Assembly (NCBI GenBank): GCA_026874595.1
Contig: CM049317.1
Span: 21,958,882 to 22,022,881, forward strand
Reading direction: 5' to 3'
DNA from: Sipunculus nudus
Taxonomy: Eukaryota > Annelida > Sipuncula > Golfingiida > Sipunculidae
DNA: 64,000 nucleotides
The notes under the pieces are model-generated. The model had not been told where the DNA came from. It saw only the letters and a program-made list of their open reading frames with translations, and searched no databases. Positions 1-11,206 of this stretch are shown piece after piece (position 1 is the first letter of the stretch; every line of letters begins with the position of its first letter). A program made the translations under genes and the position numbers.

Positions 1-209
1 ATTAACCTGTATGACCTGATTATTCAAATTACTGGAGATTAGAACATAATCAAGCCTTATTTTTATACTATGTTTTTTACAACTCCCACTCTGTGTATCA
101 ATTTAATCAAAACACTAATTTAAATCACCGCACCAGATTTCATTAGTACGTGGGTCGAACTCGGCTTTAGCTTTTCGGCTATTTCATGAAAATAGCGTAC
201 TTGTTCAGT

Positions 210-480
210 CTTTGAACATTTTTTTTAGATAAACAGTTCGCCCATCGTTATTTGTATGGACACTTATATCTGAAATATCTCCATTTTTACCTACTAATAC
301 AGCTACACCCCTGGACTGGTTTGACCAATGTGAATAAAACTGTAGCACCTGCCAATCTTCCCTCTAAATATCCTCAATGCTTTTTAAACTATGCATCTCT
401 TTTAGAAATATCAATCTCCCATTTCGACCATGATCAAGCAACCAATGAAAAATCTTTCTCCTTTTCTTTTGTACCAACGT
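210..480 (-). pseudogene. LINE endonuclease relic (L1-like ORF2 fragment)
   Basis: On the minus strand, one frame across about 220-330 reads SHWSNQSRGVAVLVGKNG followed by an NDGR motif. This resembles the middle of the apurinic-type endonuclease of L1/Tx1-like retrotransposons (consensus idea: SHG..SRGVA.L followed by D.EGR). Other frames carry the flanking parts, so it is frameshifted and dead. It lies downstream, on the same strand, of a possible ORF1 relic at 1481-1860. No full reverse transcriptase is seen here. Confidence 0.5.
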
Positions 481-1186
481 AGACTTCACACATTGATGAC
501 TGAAAAACCAGTCATGATATTATTATCTCGATTAAAGGCTTAACTTTAGGCACAATATTTTGCATTATAGTACTCACATAATATTTCAATAGCGCAATTT
601 CACAAAAATCTACAAATGTATGTACCTTTTAATGAATTCTATAAAATCATACAGTATAAACATAATAGTCATACTGTTAAAAAACTGTTCAAGAATAAAT
701 TGAACAAATAGATGACGTTGAAAATTGACCAAGATCGTGAAAAATTAGAATTTAAATAAGCATTAATAATTTAGTCAATCTTTTTTTCAGGTTAAGATTG
801 AGTTACCCGAAATCCAAAATGAAATAAAGAAAATGAGCAATTTAGTGCACCAAAGGGTGGACTGGCTTTGGCGTTCCATGGGTTTGTCCTCCAGATAATT
901 ATTGAAGATGACTGTACATAAAAAAAAGTTAATAAAAAAATGGCAAATGATGTTTGCCACCCATTATTTTTAGTGCAGATACATCCATACAAGTAAAAAT
1001 ACACATATAAACATATACAGAAATATACATAAACATAAATGTGAATAAAGGTGGATTGTGCACATGTGTACATTACTGTTAAATATTATAAAAACATTGC
1101 ACCATTTAATTCCCAATAACAAAAATATAATGCCTCTATCAATCACAACAAAGTAGTTTTTTAAAGAGTGGACATAATGCTGTTTA

Positions 1187-1460
1187 TAACTGCAGTAGAA
1201 CCTATCTGGAGGTCCACCCGTCTAACGAAAAGAAAGCTCACAAAGACCAGCCACGAACGGGGATTTTGGTTAAGTTGCTCGCGCCATACTAGCAGTTTTC
1301 TTGCGCTTTCAGAGCAATTTGTCTCCCTGCCCGCTCTCTTACAAACACAACACCGCGCATAGTCCAGTAATCGTTAATAAGATTGTCCCTTTTAAATTGT
1401 AAAGCACATTTAACATGGACAAACTTGGATGCGTTAAGTCCTCATTAACGAAAACACCGT
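1187..1460. mobile_element. Single end of a pogo/Tc-like DNA element (tentative)
   Basis: The sequence begins CAGTAGAACCTATCTGGAGG after 'ctg', which resembles the CAGT-AAACC terminal inverted repeat type of pogo/Tigger-like elements. The stretch is more GC-rich than its surroundings. No matching opposite terminus was found. A related terminus is much clearer at 60998. Confidence 0.25.
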
Positions 1461-1480
1461 TTGCTCTCTCACCTGCTAGC

Positions 1481-1860
1481 TTAAGTTCGGATTTTTGTTT
1501 TCATGTCTGATTCCTTTGTCTTATGTGACAAGAATTTAACAAGAATTTGTCTTGGCTTTCCTTGCGGCTCTGAACGTCCCACTCTTTGAGAAGGTTCAAT
1601 AACATTTTCGATCATGTTAATTCCCATTAAATCAACCATGCTGTCTGTATTTTCCCCTGTCTGGTCGGCTATGTATTTATTAAGCAAACTGGGGTCTTCC
1701 TAGAATGTTGCTGTTGTGTGACAAGCTCTTCTTTCATATCAGAAACATCGGCCTTCAATAGAACAAACCGCTCATCGGCTCATTCGTTTTCTGCTCGTAC
1801 ACTTTTAATTGTTGTTGTACTTAAGCATCAATGATATTTTTTACTTTGTACTGACTCATG
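1481..1860 (-). pseudogene. LINE ORF1 relic (coiled coil plus RRM-like part)
   Basis: The 68-residue frame at 1481-1687 contains RVGRSEPQGKPRQILVKFLS. This matches the pattern of L1-type ORF1 proteins (RVG...GKPR.I.VKF), an RNA-binding chaperone of the retrotransposon particle. Upstream on the same strand, about 1690-1800, another frame gives a charged heptad-like stretch (LKADVSDMKEELV), consistent with the coiled coil. Frames change between the parts, so it is a broken copy. Together with the endonuclease relic at 210-480 it suggests one decayed L1-like element on the minus strand. Confidence 0.5.
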
Positions 1861-2289
1861 TTTTAGTGCCTTTGTAAAATAACCAGTGTGAATGTGTCAG
1901 GGTCTTCAATGAGTACAGGCGCATTATCATCTCTGAAGTCCAGGCTGCCAGTGGATAGTCATCAGATGAGTCGCACGTCGATCTATTTTGAAGACATTGC
2001 TCCATACAAAAAAAATGTGTGAGATATTGTAACCAGGGTTTGATTACTTTAAGGATCCATGACCCTTGATGTTGTCAAGGAGAGATTTACTGATCAGAGT
2101 TTATGGCTTAAGTATATGGTGAAAAACTTAAAGTATTGTTTACGTATTGACACGGGTATACATTTGTTCATAACTGTGTCGTTTTAAACCAAACAAGGTA
2201 ATCTTAGTGAAGATATTTAATCACAATTGTTACTGTTTACCTGAGCCAGTCCTACATGCGTGATACTCGATCACCGCCATCTAAGTCCT

Positions 2290-2640
2290 CAAACTTAGAA
2301 TATATGGATCTTTTACCAGCTGTATTTGATTAATCATTACATGAGGCTGAATGGTATTCAGTGCTGGGCTATAATCTAAAAAAAGATTACATATGTATAA
2401 GGTTAATCATAATATTTATATATATTTTCTAGGAGCAATAGAGTAGCGTCTTCAGTACAGGATTCTTTCCTGTAAGCAAATTGGTAATAATCAAAATCTT
2501 TATCAGTGTAGTTCAAAATATACTTTAATACAAACTTCACTAAACATTTCATAGCTACTGGCGTTAGTGCCATAAGCTGATGATCGTTAAGCACATTAGG
2601 TTGACTCTTTTTAGGTATAGCTACTATTTCTTATGTTATA
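2290..2640 (-). pseudogene. Non-LTR retrotransposon reverse transcriptase relic, copy 1
   Basis: The frame at 2403-2594 reads LMALTPVAMKCLVKFVLKYI and then QFAYRKES-CTEDATLLLL, the early RT blocks of LINE elements (ALTPV.MK, QFAYR....EDA). Further downstream on the strand, another frame reads DYSPALNTIQPH, the next RT block (LDFSSAFNTIQ). It is frameshifted. The same relic lies downstream of TLR3 (48830-49400), so it was probably copied with the TLR cassette. Clade is uncertain (Jockey/CR1/Rex1-like by eye). Confidence 0.65.
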
Positions 2641-2959
2641 CATGATACTGGCACATTTTTTTTTCAATTAAAAATCTGTTTAATATATGATTTAAAATCG
2701 GTGTTAATTCATCTGCACAAAATTTCAGCACTGGTGCTGAAACATCATATAGTCCTGATTTTTATATTAATTTTTTAAGTAAGATCATTATCAGTACAAC
2801 ATAAACCAAATATCTGATTGTTTTATGTTCACTGTTTAAGGCGCTATCTTTTACGTTTAATTGCACATTTCACATAATTTTCAGTGGAAAATTAAATAAA
2901 AAGAAACCAATTTAAAAGGAGAGAGAGAGCAATTTGAATAATCTTGAACCACAAAAATA

Positions 2960-3078
2960 TTAAAGTGATATGTGGAGCTTTGCTACTGTAAAGCTTATGG
3001 TAGTTCTGCATTTAAATGCAAATTTAAATGCGACATTTTCAAAGGTGCATGCAAATGCATTTTCATTTGAACCCAACC

Positions 3079-3080
<2 letters not shown>
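2960..3080. repeat. ATGCAAAT-rich interspersed repeat, copy a
   Basis: The stretch is dense in AAATGCAAAT-like words and ends TTGAACCCAACCCT directly against a (TA)n array. Near copies are at 49780-49890 (same orientation), and 19567-20515 and about 47720-48590 (opposite orientation, beginning GGGTTGGGTTCAA in the first). Confidence 0.65.

Positions 3081-3168
<88 letters not shown>
3081..3168. repeat. (TA)n followed by (GA)n microsatellite
   Basis: About 54 bases of TA dinucleotides to 3134, then about 34 bases of GA to 3168. Reading frames across it (IYIYIY, ERERER) are artefacts of the repeat. Confidence 0.97.
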
Positions 3169-3175
<7 letters not shown>

Positions 3176-3406
3176 AGTTTCACACATGTTAAAAGTGGCT
3201 AAAAGCCTTTCTATGTTCATCAAATAAAAACAATATTAATTGCAAAAATAACAAAAAAAAATCCCTTTTTATCAATCCCGCGAATATATAACTTAATAAA
3301 ATAATTCCATGTCATTTATATGTACCTGCTGTATTAAAATGAAGCACTACATATATATAAGGTACGTTCTTATAATAATGAAACCCTTAGTTGTCTTACT
3401 GAAATT

Positions 3407-5485
3407 CTATACTTGATCTAGTTCAAGAAAATCCCGTACCCTACCAGAGGGTTTCGGCAGTGCCATTAACAATTTCTTCCAGAACCTTGGATCATCTCTT
3501 GCTAGGTAGGTGTTGGTTTTTAAATAAATATTTAAATCACGGTCATGTTCAAGATGAGCTACTGGTTCAAGGAGAATAACGATTACCTTCGTTGACCTTT
3601 TGGTAACAGCGTCATTATGAGCCATACGGAATTCATAGCGACACCATTCACTCTGAAGGAAATTAGCAGAGACAGCGATCACGGTGCAATGACTTCCTTC
3701 CACTGCGCGGCTAATATTTTCTGCGATCGATAATCCTGGTACAAAGTCTTTATAATGATGGCATAATTTGAATGGTGGATCGTGCTCTTCAAGTGAATTG
3801 GTAAGAGTCTGTTCCACCCACTCCTCGTCGTGACGGCTATAAGATACGAAAACGTCGTAAGTCCGTTCTTCATCTACGTAGTCATAATTGAAACGCCAGC
3901 CAAAGCGGCCAAACAGTAACAACTTGATATTGTCCCGAAAATACAAAACCAAGGTGGCGATACAAAATACCATAATAACAAACCCTAAAGGAAACCCGAC
4001 TGCCATTCCAATATCTATCTTGCTACATGCAAAATCTGAATCATCCACATCTTTTATCAGTTTGCCCTTGTTCCACTCCGGAAAAGCACAATGCACTTCA
4101 CTTAAGTCGCTTATTTTATCTTGGTGTTTCTTTATCCATTCCTTTAGCCAAAGAGATGTGCAGTCACAAGTGAGGGGGTTACCGCTAAGAGTTATTTCGT
4201 CTAAGTCTTTGAAGTCCATATATTTTACAGAACCTGGTAGTGTCAGAAGTTTGTTGTTTCTCAGCAAAACATATTTTGTTTGACTGAGATATGTAAAAAT
4301 GTCTGACGGTAAACTATTTAAATTACTTGATGAAATGTCAAGTACATACAGCTTTCCATCAAATGGCCTTACATCCAAAGTGTGTAAGTGGCTGTTGGTC
4401 ACATATAATTCATAATAAGTGATACCTTCTGCTGCGGTGGAAGAAATTATAGGTAAACCATCAAGGTTTCCCTGTAAACATTCAACCCTTAATGTCTTAT
4501 TCGCACGAGTTTTAATACATTGGCATTCGGCAGAATCCGTGCAGTTTGCAACGGAACACTGAAAATCTTCCTCGTGTAGAGTTTGGATATCAGAATTCTT
4601 GAGACGATCGGGTTGAAAGCATTTCATATCGATCTTCCTTTGTGAAAAGCCTTTCTGAAAATATCGGATCAACTTCCTGGCACGCAACATATCACAATAA
4701 CAGTAAAATTCATTAGAGTCTAGAATATATGTTAACTGTCTGTTCACATTCATGGCCAAGGGGTTGTCAAGTAGATCTGTCAAAAGTCCTTGTAATGAAT
4801 GCAGTTTGTTATGACTCAGGTCGAAAAGAATGTAATTTTCTGTATTTACCCGAGTTAGATTAAAATCCACCGTATTAACAACTTTTTCGATCTGGTTAAA
4901 ACTCACATTCACCACTACCTTTGCCTGTTGTCCCATGCGTATAAAGTTTTGCATCTTCATTGGCCACAGGTCAATCACTTTTAACCTATTCTGACTAAGA
5001 TCAACCTCGCTCAAGTTCGACAGGGACGGCCAGATGAAGGTATTGGGTTCTAAGATGGTGAGTAGGTTTCTCTTCAGGTTAACTGAGAGAAGTTTATTCA
5101 TATCTTTGAAAAACATTGAATCTATTTGCCTTATTTCATTGTCGATTGCATTGAAATACGCTATCCTACGTAAACAACCCTTTTGATATAGCAATGCTTT
5201 TATTTTATTGTATTTTATGGTCAATTGCGAAATATTAAGAATACAGATGGATTGTGGAAACGATTTCATTTTAATAGACCTCACTAATACCATCAAGGAC
5301 ACATTCATCGGAAGACTCGCTGTAATTTTGGTAACCTCTGTTTTGCTCAGATAATGTAGACACACTACAAATCTTTCCTGCACTGAAACGATGCATTTGC
5401 AGTTTGCCGGGCAATCAAAACAATGCAAACAACCGGTAGAATACAGTAGTAGAGATATTAAGAGCAAACATTTGGAGACAATCAT
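3407..5485 (-). CDS. Toll-like receptor, two-cysteine-cluster type, intact single coding exon (TLR1)
   Basis: This is an uninterrupted 692-residue reading frame for a membrane receptor. Seen in order: signal peptide about 1-22; LRRNT cluster CPANCKC (25-31); leucine-rich repeats about 85-250; LRRCT with C262, C264, C289, C310; a second LRRNT (C315, C321, C323, C336); short LRR block 340-430; second LRRCT (C440, C442, C466, C487); transmembrane helix about 492-516; TIR domain about 542-690 with box 1 YDVFVSYS (543-550), box 2 around KDFVPG (579-584) and box 3 FW (668-669). The internal LRRCT-LRRNT pair is the Drosophila Toll-like, multiple-cysteine-cluster plan. TLRs of this family bind ligand outside the cell and recruit TIR adaptors such as MyD88 inside; ligand and pathway here are inferred. 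The ATG at 5485 is supported because all three relatives begin at the matching point. The ectodomain is short compared with vertebrate TLRs. It is the only undamaged member of the local array. Confidence 0.94.
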   Translation of the reverse strand: MIVSKCLLLISLLLYSTGCLHCFDCPANCKCIVSVQERFVVCLHYLSKTEVTKITASLPMNVSLMVLVRSIKMKSFPQSICILNISQLTIKYNKIKALLYQKGCLRRIAYFNAIDNEIRQIDSMFFKDMNKLLSVNLKRNLLTILEPNTFIWPSLSNLSEVDLSQNRLKVIDLWPMKMQNFIRMGQQAKVVVNVSFNQIEKVVNTVDFNLTRVNTENYILFDLSHNKLHSLQGLLTDLLDNPLAMNVNRQLTYILDSNEFYCYCDMLRARKLIRYFQKGFSQRKIDMKCFQPDRLKNSDIQTLHEEDFQCSVANCTDSAECQCIKTRANKTLRVECLQGNLDGLPIISSTAAEGITYYELYVTNSHLHTLDVRPFDGKLYVLDISSSNLNSLPSDIFTYLSQTKYVLLRNNKLLTLPGSVKYMDFKDLDEITLSGNPLTCDCTSLWLKEWIKKHQDKISDLSEVHCAFPEWNKGKLIKDVDDSDFACSKIDIGMAVGFPLGFVIMVFCIATLVLYFRDNIKLLLFGRFGWRFNYDYVDEERTYDVFVSYSRHDEEWVEQTLTNSLEEHDPPFKLCHHYKDFVPGLSIAENISRAVEGSHCTVIAVSANFLQSEWCRYEFRMAHNDAVTKRSTKVIVILLEPVAHLEHDRDLNIYLKTNTYLARDDPRFWKKLLMALPKPSGRVRDFLELDQV

Positions 5486-5606
5486 GGTTCATTCACTGGG
5501 CTTCTTTCTTTTGCTTTAAGAACATGTAGGACCTCTTGTCCACGATCGAAATCTTCCACGAGGGAATCCTTTGTAATTAACACGTTATCGTTTTGTCCAG
5601 TGTCAT

Positions 5607-5625
5607 CTTAAAAGAAGAAAATACA
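5607..5625 (-). other. Putative 5'UTR splice acceptor of TLR1
   Basis: Read on the minus strand, a pyrimidine-rich run ends in TTTTAAG, with the AG at 5608-5607. It lies 121 bases before the ATG at 5485. The same tract and AG occur at matching positions in the other three copies (AG at 10766-10765, 39335-39336 and 60321-60320), although the flanking bases have diverged. This suggests a spliced 5' leader exon farther upstream, which I could not locate. Confidence 0.6.
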
Positions 5626-7250
5626 GAATATTATATTTTATACATCTAATCGGACCAAAATATTTGCACATAATATATTATGTCTTTTTCATATGTTATG
5701 TTTGTATTCTGATTTATATTCCACTATATACCTGCAGACAGATGACACAAGCCTTAATATTTGTGATAACAAGTCATACCAATACTGACAATTTACAATT
5801 CCATATTTTGGGGCGTAAAAACACTCCGATCACAGACTGAGACATGGATATAAACATCTCCATTTGCCGATGTAAATATTAAAAAATAAAAGTAAAAACC
5901 CTTCCGATTTCACACATTGCTGGCGGAGTATAGCGGGTTCTAGTAGGTCTCTGTCTAACACAAATCTCCTTGTGAACTAATGTTAGCTATATGTATCTTA
6001 AGTTAGCGTGTCCACAAGGATAAATTTCAACACAAGTAAAACAGTTTTTATCTCCTTGGGGTTTAGATTTTTCTTTATTTAGACTACTTTCTTGTGTATG
6101 AGATATTTCCAACTTTAAATAAAGCCCTTATCGCCCGTTTGTGTTAACTCCTTGACTTTTCTGAACAGATGATATAAGTTAATGTAGCCTGGGTGTTCAT
6201 TCGTAAAAGGTGGACTATATAAAAAATCAATCGACTAGATTTATGACTACTAGCTAATCGTGTAAAATGGTAATTCAAGATCATATTGGTATATGTTTCA
6301 TCATCTGCAAAAGCCTTTAACTGTTATTTAATTGGGGGAAATTTTCACCAGTGTGATATTCCATTTAGTTCAGAACTAGATGCTCTCCCCTCGTGGTCTG
6401 TCAGCGTCCAGCACGAAAGTAACACATTCAGTCCTCCCAGCCATCCGATCCATAGGAATTGTACATGAACAGCGTACGGTACGTTTTGAAAAATGTCATG
6501 CGGTGTATATTTAGCAAAGGTAAAGCATGTATATTTCATAATAATGATGTTGAATATTCGATTGGTGGGACAGTATTCTAACTGTGCCAGCTGTCTGTTT
6601 TGACAGTACGTTCCGGGCGGGAGAGGCGGGTTCAAGGGTGTCTTTGTGAGGCCCGTTAGCATCCACTTCTGGACTAGATTGAACCAGATCTATTGCGCAA
6701 ATTTCCACGAAATGATCAATATATTTCTATTTCTCAGGATAAGAAGGTAGCAAGCAGCACTCTTGTGGAATCAAATTTAATTTATATTGATACTCACGTA
6801 TGATGGAGCCTTATGATTTCAGACAGTGCAGTGTTTATATTAAGCTGGGTACCAGACCTGATAATTCTTTCAGTAGAAATGACCGAAAGGGGGGCCCTTT
6901 CCTTTATACAATAATGCTTGCCCATGCTATAAGCAATGCAGCAAATTATAATTCACCACAGGCGAAATCATCGCCCGATTAAAAAGAATAAAATATATCA
7001 AGATGCTTCTTGTTTGTATAACTTCGAACCATCTAAATGGATAGTAAAAAAAGTAAGTAGAGGTAATTAGAGGGACGTCACAAACAAACCCTTACCGTCA
7101 CACTAACGACATATGTTGACAGTGATTGATTTTACATAATCGGCTCCGTGATATCACAGAAAAAAATATCATATTTGATATTCTCACTAAATGGATAGCG
7201 TAATCTTGTTCTATTTATTTCTTGGTCGTACTATATCGGATTAGCTATAC
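5626..7250 (-). other. TLR1 upstream cassette (non-coding)
   Basis: No gene is visible. Stretches resemble sequence upstream of the other TLR copies: about 5765-5870 matches 10880-10990, about 6040-6100 matches 11260-11300, and about 6830-7050 matches 13320-13560 and 21420-21680, and in inverse orientation 37500-37760. This marks the block as the upstream part of a duplicated TLR cassette, so promoter elements would be expected here. None could be recognised individually. Confidence 0.55.
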
Positions 7251-7550
7251 ATTTGGATTTGTTGAGCTAGAATTTGACGCGCCGATCAGAGCATTGTTTT
7301 CATAAACAATGGGGGCTTTCAGTATAAGGTAAGAGAGTGCGCCGCAGGTCCAATTATGCCATTGTGCTCGCCGTTTGGTTCATTGTTTGTTTTTTTTTGT
7401 TCCAAGCCTATTTAGTCTTAAGCGCACTCATTAATATAGATGGGCATAGTGAAAAAAGCAGGTTGTATTTGTCCTATGATTATAAATAAGCCTCCAGGGT
7501 AGAAGGGTATTTAAGGACGGGCGGAGGATTATTGACAGACAGTGTTCGGA

Positions 7551-7960
7551 GCCTGCAGAGACCAAACGTGCCCGAGTCAAGTGAAGTGCTGTTCAGCTAG
7601 GTGGTGTCCAGTAAGGTGTGGTCAGGCGAGGTGCTGCCTAGTCAGGTGCAGTCTAGGGAGGAGCTGTCCTGTGAGTTGCCGCCCAGCGAGGTGCTTTTCA
7701 GCGAGATGCTGTCCAACGTTTTGTTCCAAGGCTGTATCCAGGTAAATGCTGCCATCCCGAGGCCAGTGAGTTACTGTCCAAAGAGGGGCTGTCAAACAAG
7801 ATGCTGTCCAGCAAGGTTCTGTGAAGCAAGGTGTTGCAAGCCCGAGGCCTGTGAAGTGCTGTCCGGCAAATTGCTGTGCAGTAAGATGCTGTCCAGTGAG
7901 GTGCTTTCAAACTAAGAGCTGTCCGGTGAGGTGCTGTCTTGTGAGGTGTTGTCCAGTGGG

Positions 7961-7965
<5 letters not shown>
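7551..7965. repeat. Degenerate ~15-bp minisatellite (GTCCAGTGAGGTGCT type)
   Basis: The stretch is built of imperfect units close to GTCCAGTGAGGTGCT, about 25-28 of them, running into a (TA)n array. Because the unit is a multiple of three and rarely contains stops, all plus frames and one minus frame stay open. The main frame reads as cysteine-rich CCPVRC repeats. A TATA-like TATTTAAGG lies just upstream at about 7508-7516. I regard the open frames as a by-product of the repeat unless transcripts show otherwise. Confidence 0.85.
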
Positions 7966-8034
<69 letters not shown>

Positions 8035-8038
8035 ATAT
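7966..8038. repeat. (TA)n microsatellite
   Basis: About 73 bases of TA dinucleotides with one interruption (ttta at about 8020), abutting the minisatellite. Confidence 0.97.
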
Positions 8039-8039
8039 C

Positions 8040-10418
8040 TTTGATGGAAAAATAGTTGTTTTTAAATAGTTGTTTTTAAAAGTAATTGAATCAGACGAAA
8101 GTTACCAATCCATTCATATATAATTCATATATAGTTATTGCTTTAGTTTCAACTCAACTTCTCATACTTCGTACGTTAGAAACAGTCCATGGACGGCAAC
8201 TAAACCAGCGCTTTATACATCTAACCTGGACTGAAGATTGATATTGATATATATTGAATCACTTACTAGTGGATTATCAACGAAGTATTGTCAGATTTCT
8301 TCAAGAATCATATCTGAGACCGTCCAGTTGGTTCTGGGCTGTGTGCAGTAGAAAACCACCCCGGAGCACGGGTTTTCTGCTTATGCTTGCTAATTTAATG
8401 TTTGCTGCATACTGGATCAATAACAATGAAATTATACACCAGTCATATCTGATGGATGGATTATATACATAGACATGAATATCAATACAGATCCAATTAT
8501 AAAGACAGACCATACGATAGTCTCCCAATCTGCGTACTAAAAATAATTAAATATAACGGCCATTGTTTTTCCTTGTTTTTCATAGAAAATATCTGAGGTC
8601 AGACAGATAGATCTAACAAAGCCTCTCATCGGATAGTTCTCCAAGATTCTCTGTGCAGTATCAAGTTATTAATGCAACACGTAACAGAACACCACTTGTG
8701 TATAGGTCAGGAACAAGATCGTATCGATATATGTGTGTTCACGATGTTTTATCCACGATCGTTTACTCTGTGACATACTTTCAAAGTATCTAGTTATCCG
8801 TTCTCAGTCATCATTTAAAATAGGTCACACTTTCTCCCTTATAAAGCCGTGAATCTTTATCCTTGTCTTGCTTATCCCTTTCAGATTATTGAAAGACAGA
8901 GCCCTATAGATGCTCAAGACTTGCTCATTTTTAATCTTAGTTGAACGAAATCTATAACATTATACCCATTTGTCGATCGGCTGTCTGTAATACATATGGT
9001 GCAGGTACGGACAAATGAAAAAAAAAAAATTACCCTCTTGGGGTTACATTAGCTTTTGGGTAAAAAAAGTGAAATGTGGTCGGGATTTTAAATTCATAGG
9101 TTTTGCAAATTCGGACTTTTACTATAGAAATAACATCAAGAGAGTGTTTGCTGTAATTTTCCTTTATATGTGCATTATAAAATTAGCCACTTCTTTGGTC
9201 ATAATTAGTTTCGATTCCGTAAACTTACAAACACTTTGACTCACATAGCTTCTTTATCCAATCCTGCCTGTGGTTTCTCGTGTGGACGCTTGCTGCATAC
9301 TGAATTACTAACAAGTGGTACAACAGTCAAATCTGAAACATAGATTATATACATAGACATGGATATAAATACAGATCCAATCATAGAGACAGACAACACA
9401 GTTAATCTCCAGTCGTAGTTGCAAACTTACACATGCATGAACAGCAATGATTGACCATGCACATGCACTTAACCAGGTGGTCCCCCAGGGATCACAGCTT
9501 ACACATCACCTAATTTTGCATACAGTATGATTTTTTTCCTTATTCCGGATAACTGCTAGTAAATATCACAGTGTAAAAGTAATTTTCTCAACATGAAAAA
9601 TCATGTGTCATTAATGTATTCTATTATTTACAATTAACATTTTATATGGAAACAGATGTATCTGTGTGAAACACTTTCTATATTGTTCATGATATAAACT
9701 TCTGAGAATCTGGAACAGATGTATAACATACTTTCGGTGAAGATGATTTTGTCCAAATAATCTGTCTGCAAAAATTTAAACATTTTAAAACATTTTCTCA
9801 TTTTTAACTTTATGCTGTTGCAAATATTCTATCGCAGAAGCCTTTAAAATTTCCGATAATACTTTAAATAGGGGGCTACATTTTAGTATATAGCCTTCAT
9901 GGGACCCACGAGTGGCCCATGCTTGCTTAAAAGGTTGGGCCGGTATGTCATTGCCCACACCGATCCAGCGTGAACTATGCACTATGATGCTCTATTGAAT
10001 TTAGAATAAGTCGCGGATGGTAGTATGGGCATATCATAAAGAGGTTGGGTGAGCCAAATGTGCACTTTTGCATTTGCATTGACACTTAAATGCAATTTAC
10101 ATGAAAATTGCATTGATATGCAGGTACGCAACCTGCGATTTTCGTGCATTCTCAATATAATCAGTAGAAAACATCATAAAGAACCATTAAATGATAAGTC
10201 AATATCTATGTTTTACTTGCGAAGATTTACACTAAAATAGACACACATATCTTAAAAAATTTGGAAAAATTGCCTCCTACTGAAAAGAAATTTGTTAGTA
10301 TTCTTGGAATATTCCAAAATACAAATCGATTAAATAATATCATATGTAAAACTATCAAATGCCAGTGCAAGTTCATTTATTTGAACACTCGCCATTGAAT
10401 TGTGCAGCTCTGTTTCAA
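8040..10418. other. Non-coding interval with an internal duplication
   Basis: No gene is recognised. About 8385-8530 and 9280-9430 are related to each other (both have GCTTGCTGCATACTG-like, ATTATATACATAGACATG and ATACAGATCCAAT words), and more weakly to 12190-12320. A short patch at 10060-10130 carries ATTTGCATT words like the repeat family at 2960. The small open frames have no protein-like features. Confidence 0.5.
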
Positions 10419-10429
10419 TCATATTATTG

Positions 10430-10644
10430 CACACCTTTTACTTTTATCTTCACTGGCATTGAAGTGCACATGAACAGTTTGCTGGCAATTAAAAAACAAA
10501 TAAGTCCGCGGAAGCTTGTAAACATGTTTTGGCCCCAAAAAGGTTTGCCGATATACAGGTACAGTGTCCCGAGCATTCAAAAGGAGGGTCATGGCAAAAA
10601 AAAGGAATAGAGATAAAAAAGAGTAAAAATTTGAGGACAATCAT
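10430..10644 (-). pseudogene. Truncated TLR N-terminal relic
   Basis: On the minus strand the ATG at 10644 matches the TLR1 start. It is followed by a decayed signal peptide (MIVLKFLLFFISIPFF) and a stop two codons later. Further homology resumes in another frame through the first LRRNT and the extra N-terminal cysteine module seen in TLR2 and TLR3, then ends near 10430. Upstream homology to TLR1 continues for hundreds of bases (10645-11300), including the splice-acceptor tract. Only about 215 bases of coding homology remain; the rest of the gene is absent. Confidence 0.75.
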
Positions 10645-10764
10645 GGTTTATTCGCTGGACCTGTTCACTATTTTAAGAATCAGCAGGACCCGTTTGTGCA
10701 CGATGAAAAACCTGCAGAAAAGTAGCTTTTGCAAGTCACGCGTTTCTGTTCTGTCCACTGTCTT

Positions 10765-10785
10765 CTAAAAGAAAGAAAAATATAG
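10765..10785 (-). other. Putative 5'UTR splice acceptor of the TLR relic
   Basis: The minus strand reads TTCTTTCTTTTAG, with the AG at 10766-10765, 120 bases before the relic ATG. This is the same position as in TLR1, TLR2 and TLR3. Confidence 0.55.
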
Positions 10786-11152
10786 AATATTGACATATGA
10801 TGTTATATCTATTTCATACGTTATGTTTTGTATTCTGATTTTTATTTCAATATATTGCTGAAGCTGACACCATACTTTTTTGCTATCACGTTATACCCAT
10901 ATTGAAAAACAACACTTCCACATTCTCGGCCGTAATACTTTTCCATTACTGGCTGTGTCTTAAACGTAACTATGAGCATTTATGGAAATATGCGTATGTG
11001 TTTGAGTGTGTGTTCAGGTAATTTGTACTACATAACTTTTTCGTGGAACTAGTGTTATGGATGTCCAGGCAGATAATAACTGAAGTCTCAATATTAGTAG
11101 AGCATTATTACCCGGATGTAGAAAATTTCAAAAATATGAAAAAAAACAAAGA

Positions 11153-11199
<47 letters not shown>

Positions 11200-11206
11200 T
11201 ATATAT
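11153..11206. repeat. (TA)n microsatellite
   Basis: About 54 bases of TA dinucleotides with a taat interruption. Confidence 0.95.

Noticed and set aside
3888-4283. 131-residue plus-strand frame inside TLR1, and similar frames at 40625-41020 (-)
   Set aside because: Antisense shadows of the TLR coding sequence; their mutual similarity follows from TLR homology.
7821-8069. Cysteine-rich frame running into an IYIYIY tail
   Set aside because: The tail is a translated (TA)n array and the rest is the 15-bp minisatellite.
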